In this document: in pieces, positions 44,101 to 50,617 of the stretch
How positions within the stretch are numbered: position 1 is the stretch's first letter
Layout: the number at the start of each line of letters is the position of its first letter
Origin: Peribolospora baueri
Taxonomy: Eukaryota > Basidiomycota > Peribolosporomycetes > Peribolosporales > Peribolosporaceae
NCBI GenBank assembly: GCA_029717555.1
Contig: JAMDHS010000123.1
Coordinates: 1 to 50,617 of the forward strand
Length of the DNA: 50,617 nucleotides
Direction: 5' to 3'
The notes under the pieces: model-generated
The model's input: the letters and a program-made list of their open reading frames with translations, nothing else
Databases searched by the model: none
Told to the model about the DNA's origin: nothing
Translations under genes and position numbers: made by a program

Positions 44101-44403
44101 CGTGAGCGTCAAGCAAGAGGTGGGGAAGGTGTTGAAGGTGGAGCAGAGAGCGAGGCGGAGGAGAGGAAGCGGTGATGAGGAGTCCAGGTGGTGTCCGGAG
44201 GAAGAAGCGTTGCTGCTTGATCTGATCGGAGGACGCGCGTACCAGGAACGCCCTTGGCGCACTTAAGCGGTGATCACCGGTCTTTCGCCGCTGGGGCGGA
44301 CGAGCGAGCGATCAGACAGACGTCGACATCTTGTCTCTATACTCTCTCCTTCCTACTCCCACTCTTTCTTCTTTCCGTTTGTCTTTTGGGATCCTCTGCA
44401 GCC
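44101..44403. promoter_or_regulatory. Bidirectional proteasome alpha/HOB3 promoter
   Basis: The 303-bp region between two divergent starts. It contains a perfect 12-bp palindrome CGGTGATCACCG (44268-44279), about 125 bp from the HOB3 start and 168 bp from the proteasome start. The C/T-rich patch at about 44330-44400 leads directly into the HOB3 ATG. Confidence 0.55.
44268..44279. promoter_or_regulatory. CGG-N6-CCG palindrome (candidate Zn2Cys6 site)
   Basis: CGGTGATCACCG is a perfect inverted repeat with CGG and CCG ends six bases apart, the geometry of the yeast PPR1-type zinc-cluster site. It stands in a shared promoter. Binding is inferred from pattern only. Confidence 0.4.
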
Positions 44404-45772
44404 ATGTCCTGGTGAGTGTTGGTCATACTTCTAATTGGTATATCTATATATAGCGCTGCTGACCAACGTCCCCGTCGCGCCCGTATCACTGGGCCCAGGG
44501 GTGGATTCAAGAAGAGTATCAACAGGGCGGGGACGACGTTGATGCAGAAGACGGGGCAGGTGGAACGCACGGTGGATACCGAGTTCAAGGATGAGGAGAC
44601 GCGATACAAGAGGTGAGTGGATCTTCGGATGTAGGGGCAGCGAGCCATTACCTGATCGATCCGCGGGCCGCCTGACTGACGGCGTGTGTTTATTTGGTCG
44701 CCTTGGGCTTCAGGCTGGAGAAGGAATGCCTGGACCTTCAGAAACATGCCAAGGCCTATCTTGACTCCATTCGAAGTGAGCCGCCATGATTCCGTAGAAC
44801 GTGTGTCCTCTTGGTTCCCACTCGCGCATCTGATCGGATTTCCTCTGCCACCCCCGAAACCCCCCGCCCTGCCCAGCAATGACCTCTGCCCAATCCCGCC
44901 TGGCCGAAACGATTGACGGCTTCTACTCGGACAATTCGGACGCTGCGATGGCCGGACACGCCTACAGGCGGGCTGTCGAGGAACTCGACTCGAAATCGGC
45001 TCGGGAGCTCGACACGCCCTACAGGGCGACGGTGCTTGAGCCAATTGGAAAGCTGTGCAGTTTCTTCCCTGAGATTAACAATACGATCTCGAAGAGACAT
45101 AAGAAGGTGAGAGAACCGGTCTATATGCCCGGGCCGAATTCCGCCAAACTTCGTACGCCGGTGTGAAGGAGGAAACGGCGAGGGTCGCCTGACCGAATCT
45201 TTCTTTCGACCTGCCTACTCTCGCACATCGCACATCCTACCCCACCATCGACCGCAAACATTCACTTGCCAGCTCCTCGACTACGACGCCGCCCGCTCCA
45301 AGCACCGAAAGTTGCTCGAGAAGCCATCTGAAGACCCGACGAAGCTGCCGCGAGCAGAGAAGGAGTTGGATGACACCAAGGCCGTCTTCGAGGCGATGAA
45401 CGAACAGCTCCTCACCGAGCTTCCTCAGCTCCTCGACCTCCGCGTGCCTTACCTTGATCCCTCCTTCGAGGCGATGGTCAGGATGCAGTGTCGGTTTGCC
45501 GAGGAGGGCTACGAGAAACTTGGCGGAGTACAGAGGTTCTTCGCCGAGGGTGTTAGAGAGGAGTATGCGGAAGGGCAGTTGGATGCACAGGTGAGTTACC
45601 TCCTGAATCGTCATCTCGTCTCGCTTCATGGACAAATCGAGGATCGAATTCAGTCTCTCATTCATTTCCTCCCGTCCTACTTCTGTTTCCCGATTTCGAC
45701 GATTTCGCAACGCAGGTCGAGGGCGTTCTCCAGGAGATGCGAGATCTGTCCATTTGCGGGCTGAACCAGTAG
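44404..45772 (+). CDS. HOB3: BAR-domain protein HOB3/RVS161 (amphiphysin-like)
   Basis: It forms the crescent BAR dimer (usually with RVS167) that binds curved membrane during endocytosis and supports actin patches. The first exon is only 8 nt (44404-44411: ATGTCCTG) and is joined at 44499 to give MSWGGFKKSINRAGTTLMQK. This agrees with the known HOB3 N-terminus and amphipathic helix. The BAR helices follow: VERTVDTEFKDEETRYKRLE and KECLDLQKHAKAYLDSIR, AMTSAQSRLAETIDGFYSD, YRATVLEPIGKLCSFFPEIN, KRHKK, LLDYDAARSKHRKLLEKPSE, AVFEAMNEQLLTELPQLLDL and FEAMVRMQCRFAEEGYEKLG. The protein closes with VEGVLQEMRDLSICGLNQ. There is no SH3 domain, so it is the RVS161 and not the RVS167 class. The length (about 260) is normal. 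Confidence 0.95.
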
Positions 45773-46142
45773 TTCTCGCCTCCAATTCTTCCCGTCCCTT
45801 TCTTCTCCACCCTCTCTACTCTTTTTCTCGTCACCCGCCGTCCCGGGCTCTTGTACGTATTAGACTGGAGTCGTCTGCTCGCCGCTCGGAATTTGGACGG
45901 ACACCATCGTGTGCTACTTTGCCATCATCAACTGGTTCTCTGGTCTTCCGATCGAGCGCACCGGCACACCAGATTACTAGTGAAGTGAGGCTGCTGCGAA
46001 GGTCGTGTCCGCGTGCTCGAGACGAAACCGAAACTAACATTTTGGCTATGGAAGGACAAATAAGGACCGACTGTACGCGAATGCCATAGTACCTTGTCAT
46101 GCCTCCGGAGCACGAGACGGAATGACGGACGGACAAATGGGA
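45773..46142. other. Convergent spacer between HOB3 and PXMP4-like genes
   Basis: 370 bp between two 3' ends, carrying both 3' UTRs. I see no gene or repeat of note. Confidence 0.4.
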
Positions 46143-47175
46143 TCACTTGTTATGCCACAGCAACGTCCTGAGGCTGTTCCAGCTATCCGAGTCCTTGTAG
46201 AGGTATTGCATCGAGTTGACCATGCCACCCTGGAGCGTCTTTCGTCGGTTCTCGAACAGCCACATCACAGCCGCCCAGACGAGCGCGGCGGTGACAGTGA
46301 AGTGTTTTGACGAGGGCGGCACAGGACGATCGGAGGGTGGCGGATAAGTGTCGGGCTGGGCCCGCGGGAGGAAAGAAAAGACGACGCGAGACAGGACATA
46401 GAGGACGATCTGCGAACGCAAGGGCAGCCGATGAACTTCAGGCTACCCACGCCTTCGATTTTGTTTGGCCCACCTCCGCGGAAACGATCAGTCGGCTCGA
46501 CTCAACTCACCTGTTCGTTCACAGCATTTCTCTCGCCAAACACGGCCCACCCGCCCACCAAGCCGGCGAAGAAGGGATCCAGAGTGCGCTGTTTGCCGGC
46601 ATTCAGTTTGCGCTGGAGGAGTAGGAGGGTTTTGTAGATGGTGACGAACTTGCACAGGTTAAGCGAGTGTTGCTTCGTCGCGCGGAGGATAGCTATGGAG
46701 CGGGTCTTGATGCTAACGTCCACAGGAACAGGAGCCGGTCAAGGAAAGGAAGGCGCACAATTGAACGGGATGGAGAGGCGGGGGTGAATTAGGTTCCCAT
46801 GACGGAGCCACCTCTCGACCTGCTCTTCTCCCTCCTCCAATCGACAAACTCACTCTCCCCGTCCAAACAAGGTCTGCATGACGAGAGCGTGAGGAAAGCG
46901 AATCTTGGCGCCGTAGACCAGGCCATTTCGGGCTCCCTGAAAGCGGACAGCAGGAATGTGGTCATGAAGGTAAAAGGTATCACTCAGTGTCTGCGTCGCT
47001 CTTGAGATGCTCGCAAAACATTGCTCCAGCCTCGAAAAGCACGAAATTGTTCCTATGACAGGTACGCTCTGACACCACCACGCCCGCTCACCTTGAGAAT
47101 AGCGAGGTAGTCAGAATACCTAGGATCGGACAGGACGGGGGTCAAGCTCGCGTCCAGCTTCCGTAGGGCTTCCAT
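46143..47175 (-). CDS. Peroxisomal membrane protein 4 (PXMP4/PMP24, Tim17 family)
   Basis: This multi-pass membrane protein of the Tim17/Tim22/Tim23/PMP24 superfamily is assigned to peroxisomes by similarity to PXMP4; its transport role is not settled. Four exons: the first gives MEALRKLDASLTPVLSDPR and ends LAILK; the second starts after TTTCAG with GARNGLVYGAKIRFPHALVM, the most conserved part of the family; the third has LRATKQHSLNLCKFVTIYKT, DPFFAGLVGGWAVFGERNAV and NEQ; the last has IVLYVLSRVVFSFL and closes with VWAAVMWLFENRRKTLQGG, SMQYLYKDSDSW, LLWHNK. The order and spacing match human PXMP4 through to the 'YLY.DS..W' and terminal HNK/YNK ending. The length (about 230) is normal. The gene is divergent from a small membrane-protein gene 355 bp away. 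Confidence 0.9.
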
Positions 47176-47530
47176 CGCCGCAGTGAAGATAAAGACCGAA
47201 GTCTACGATAAGCAAAAAAAGGTATGGAAACAACGAAGACGACGGCGCCGGTCGAGAGACCGTCTAAGAGTGATCAAAGAGCAGAGGACGTCGAAGGAGG
47301 AAGATGGACAAGGACAACAGGTCGTGACGGATTCGGTGGCCAGACACTGACGGAGTAAGTCGCGGGGAACGGAGCCGCAGTCGGTCCGGCGCCCCAATTG
47401 GCCGGCGGCCGGTTGAGCGTGGAAGCGAACCGATCGGGTACCTATAGGGTCAAATGATCACGTGCCAGGACTGGTCCCGCCGCAGTCGGACGTCCTCTCA
47501 GGCCTGACCGACGACGAAGGTCGGACGACG
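47176..47530. promoter_or_regulatory. Bidirectional PXMP4/small-protein promoter
   Basis: The 355 bp between two divergent starts. It contains GCCGGCGGCCGG near 47400, a GC-rich near-palindrome. No gene is seen within. The GTG at 47462 upstream of the chosen small-protein start is not an ATG. Confidence 0.4.
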
Positions 47531-48124
47531 ATGCCTGCGCAAGCCATGGCACCCGGACCATCACGAGGACGGCCACAGCCGCCGCCCGGGCGGAGCAAGA
47601 GCGTCTTCCAGAGCTATTTAGGTGAGCTGAGCCGAGCAAAGTTGGGCTTGCCCAGTCGCCGTGTCTTCTTCGTCGTCAGTCTCCGCTTCGAGTTAGCGAC
47701 TCGAATGCCTCTGAGATCGCTTTGCTCGAGCTTCGACTGTCTCCCTGGTTCGATAACACATGGGACAGTAAAGTGACTGACCGTCCTGTCTCTGTCCTCT
47801 ATCCTGCTTTGCTTGTTTCCTTGCTTCTCTGCTGATCGCACTTTCGTGGACGGAAAAGGCCTCCCACCCCGCACGCGCATGTATATTGGCCTGACTTTTG
47901 TTGGAATCGCTCTCGCGGGCATGTACGTCTCGGACCGACTGGAGGAAAGGTTTCCCGCGGCGGAGGCCGGTCGAGCTGCTGGTGGTGTCTCTCAACCCAC
48001 ACAGGGCGTCACGGGAGGGGCGGCAGAAGGAGGGAGGCTGTTTTCCATTTCGGTCGTCGACAGCGACGAGAGAAGGAGGGCCATGTCCCCCGCCGGACGA
48101 GGGGAGCAAGCCGACGGGAGGTAA
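47531..48124 (+). CDS. Small single-pass membrane protein, unknown function
   Basis: Two exons give about 130 residues. The first encodes MPAQAMAPGPSRGRPQPP, then RSKSVFQSYLG up to a GTGAGC donor at about 47622. The second starts in an AAAAG context near 47858 and gives LPPRTRMYIGLTFVGIALAG, MYVSDRLEERFP, and a Gly/Ser/Arg-rich tail ending SPAGRGEQADGR at 48124. One transmembrane helix (MYIGLTFVGIALAGMYV) lies in the middle, with a positively charged pre-helix segment. The layout (short basic N-terminus, one helix, charged 'SDRLE') resembles small mitochondrial or ER membrane proteins of fungi, but I cannot name the family. The acceptor is weak, so the joint is probable, not certain. It is divergent from the PXMP4-like gene and convergent with the P5B ATPase. 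Confidence 0.6.
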
Positions 48125-48342
48125 CGGTAGGAGCTAGCCAAAGCAAGTCGACCTTCTAAGAGACAAGCAGACGGGTATTACCGTCATGTTCCCATCAGCC
48201 AGCCCGGGCAAGTCTAGTATGATTCGACTGCGTGCAAAAATTACTCGCGCTTCTCGTATGCATCAACAATTTCCCATTCCTAGAAATAAAAGAGAAGCGA
48301 CGACGGAGCGAGCCAAACAGCCGACACGGAGAAATAAATCTT

Positions 48343-50617
48343 TCACTCTCGCATATCCACTTCCACGCTCTTGTACACCTTTCCACTCTTCCGTCTTGTC
48401 CTCTCCCTCTCGCCCCTCAGCCTCCTCCACCGTCTCTGCAACCACTTGATGAGCCTCACCGCACGAGGTACACCCCACTTCTCGAATGCGAATGAGAGCA
48501 GGGTGTTGACGAGGACGATGAATAGGAGCTGGTAGTGAAAGGAGCGCGGGAAGTGGACAAGGCCGAGGATGTCGAAGAGGAAGCCGGATGGTACGAAGAG
48601 GAAGTAGAGAGAGAGGAGGGAAAGGCACACAAGGGACGCCACCAGAAGGGCTATCGATAAAAGAGAGGACAGAATGTGCATCCTGTCAGCTATAACGCGA
48701 AAACAGAGCTAAAGAGATCTAAATTACTTACGATTGGTGTAGATCGGCTTCCGGTACGGGGGACCCACGCTGAAAACAGCGGCGACGACGATGTACTGGA
48801 AGGAGGAGACCATGAACAGCGCAGAGTTCTCTGGGTTCACCACGTTCAGCTCGTCCGGCTTGACCTTTGGAGGTGTGTACCTGGCGAACGGGAAAATATT
48901 GCAAAAACAGAAACAGCGGGACCTTGAGAACGTGCTCCGAGGTGAAGGAAAGAGCGGATAGAACTTGTTCGTTGCCGCTCACCAAGGCTGGTTCCTAACG
49001 TGGAAGAACACGAACGCCTGTATGGCGGCACATATGACCACCTGCCCCATCATAGATGCAAGCACCTTTTTTGATACGAGGTTTGCCGTCGGCCGTTTGG
49101 GATGGATCTTGGGGTAGGGGTGCGTGCGAGACACTTGACATCGCGACAGACAAGCAGTGGGGAAGACTCGTTAGCTGGGCTGAAGTCTAGGAGCTTCTAG
49201 GAGCTTGCATCCACGGAACGAACACCACCCGTTCACTCACTCGCTACGGCCGTCGGGAGGATGATGAACAGGTCGATGTAAAGGAACTGGAAGTCTCCAA
49301 GCGACGAGGCGAAGGAGTAGAGGATGGTGATGGTTGTGAACTGGATCAGAGAGTAGAGGGCCCTGCGGCGCGATGATGGAAAAGAAGCAAGGGGGCCGCT
49401 CAGTTCACATTGTCGTCGCTGGCGTGACTGGTAAAGTCGCGTACAAGCAAGAAAAAAACAGTGCCGGTGCAAACAAGACGTCCCTCCTACAAGGACTTAC
49501 ATGTATTTGAAGCAGCTGAAGGATGTCACGAGTGCCGCCCTTCCCTCCTTGATGACCTCGATTACGCAGGAGATATCCGGCGACCTGCTCGTGAACGGTG
49601 CGGCAACCGATGCCTCCGCCTCGGAGAGTGAGATGCCAACATCGGCCGCCTTGAGCGCTCCGCAATCGTTCGCACCATCTCCGCAGAAGCCGACAGTATA
49701 GCCGAGACCTTGGAGACGCTCGACGAGCTCGTGCTTCTCGTCAGGGGACATGCGTGCAAAGATCTGGCTCTTGATGAGCATCCTCCGCAGCGTCTCCAGC
49801 GGCGCATAGTCGATCATCCACCTGAACACGTCCCCCGTCACGGCAAGTTGGTAATCTTGGAGACCTATATGCTCGAACGCGGCCCCGTGATGCGTCGGCA
49901 GCTCGAGCGGCTTGAGACTGTACGGATCCAGCTTGAGTCGCTCATCGTCCACGCTCGTCCATTCCAGAGCCGATCGGGGTAAAGTCGGTCCGCCCTCGGT
50001 GAACGTCGGCATAAAGATGTGAGCGGACTGTCCCACCATGTGACACTCTCTCGCGACGCTGATGGCCGTGCGCAGGTTGTCACCGGTGCACATCTTGCAC
50101 ACGAGGTGCGCCTTGAGCAGCGTGTCCATCGCTGGGATGGTGCCGGATTTGAGCTTGTTCTCGAAGATGATCAGACCGAGGAAGCGCAGTCCGCTCTCGG
50201 CTTGCTCGCGCTTCATGCGCTGAGCTTTGATCCAGCTCATGCCTTGCATCGTTTTGCCAGCGCAGGCGATGACACGGTAGCCGTGGTGAGTATAGTAGGA
50301 CAGCAGGTCGTCGTAGTCCTCCGGGACTACAATTTCCGGTAGGTACAAATTGACGAAGAATCGCAGTTAGCCAAGTATTGTGGTCCCTCTTCTGTCCACT
50401 TCCGAAACCAATCTACTCACAGGAGTCCGGATCGCAAATATCCGCCATGACCTCCGGCGCACCCTTGGCATAAATCTCCATTGACTGCGACTTGAGGCGT
50501 TTCACAACGACGCTCATCCGACGAAGGGACGACGCAAACTCGAAGGTGCGGATAACGCCCAATTCAAGGAAGTGCGCGTGCTATCGATGTAATATCCCGG
50601 GGGGGGGGGGGGGGAGA
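48343..50617 (-). CDS. YPK9: P5B-type ATPase (YPK9/ATP13A2-like), 3' part
   Basis: The gene runs off the right end, so only the C-terminal half is seen. Family members are vacuolar/lysosomal ATPases; human ATP13A2 exports polyamines. From the window edge: [40 protein letters not shown] (nucleotide-binding part), then after an intron [80 protein letters not shown], and the P5B hinge [20 protein letters not shown] followed by [15 protein letters not shown]. The membrane helices follow ([42 protein letters not shown]), then the last helix pair and a basic tail to 48343. The phosphorylation site DKTGTLT must lie beyond the window. Several introns of 60-130 nt are present. A G(16) run sits in an intron at the edge. 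Confidence 0.94.
50599..50614. repeat. Homopolymer G(16) tract at window edge
   Basis: Sixteen G on the plus strand (C on the sense strand), apparently inside an intron of the P5B ATPase gene just before the exon that begins near 50580. As with the longer tract at 2188, its length may be uncertain. Confidence 0.9.

Noticed and set aside
1-50617. Transposons, LTR elements, viral fossils and secondary-metabolite clusters
   Set aside because: I looked for reverse transcriptase, integrase, transposase, capsid, polyketide synthase and NRPS motifs and saw none; genes are ordinary host genes with regular introns.

Overview
The window looks like chromosomal DNA of a basidiomycete fungus. The reasons are GC-rich sequence, compact genes broken by many short introns (mostly about 50-110 nt, GTGAGT-like donors, CAG/TAG acceptors), and fungal families such as a HOB3/RVS161 BAR protein, Zn2Cys6 regulator, class II DAHP synthase and ACS-type MFS transporters. 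A yeast-like member of Pucciniomycotina or Ustilaginomycotina is my guess from gene style; I cannot fix the genus. I see no virus-like element, transposon, CRISPR array or convincing tRNA.

Layout. 1-1217: gene-free flank. 1218-2049 (-): four-helix MARVEL-like membrane protein. 2050-3755: repeat-rich spacer. 3756-5527 (-): queuosine salvage glycosidase. 5806-10985 (-): P5A ATPase SPF1, divergent from 11341-12544 (+), a UTP16-type U3 snoRNP protein. 12849-14455 (-): unknown, mostly disordered protein. 15191-17647 (+): MFS transporter. 18491-20190 (+): FAH-family hydrolase. 20742-23191 (+): class II DAHP synthase. 24350-27752 (+): oversized choline/ethanolamine kinase. 28117-29758 (-): TFIIF beta. 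30077-32126 (-): HMCES/SRAP abasic-site protein, divergent from 32571-33575 (+), a DUF1348 NTF2-like protein. 34118-36618 (+): second MFS transporter. 38375-39345 (+): Zn2Cys6 regulator. 39917-42632 (-): PP5 phosphatase. 42982-44100 (-): proteasome alpha subunit, divergent from 44404-45772 (+), HOB3. 46143-47175 (-): PXMP4-type peroxisomal protein, divergent from 47531-48124 (+), a small single-pass protein. 48343-end (-): 3' part of a P5B ATPase (YPK9/ATP13A2 type).

Most genes are housekeeping and do not form one pathway. Themes are membrane quality control (two P5 ATPases), shikimate entry, phospholipid synthesis, genome protection (HMCES with a PCNA-binding tail), and a transporter-rich stretch whose MFS, FAH and Zn2Cys6 genes could be catabolic. 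The best observations are an SPF1 start codon that appears to be split by an intron, linkage of P5A and P5B ATPases within 50 kb, a canonical PIP box ending HMCES, large insertions in choline kinase and PP5, a CGG-N6-CCG palindrome in the proteasome/HOB3 promoter, and CACGTG boxes in several promoters. I found nothing that I would call a new multi-gene system.
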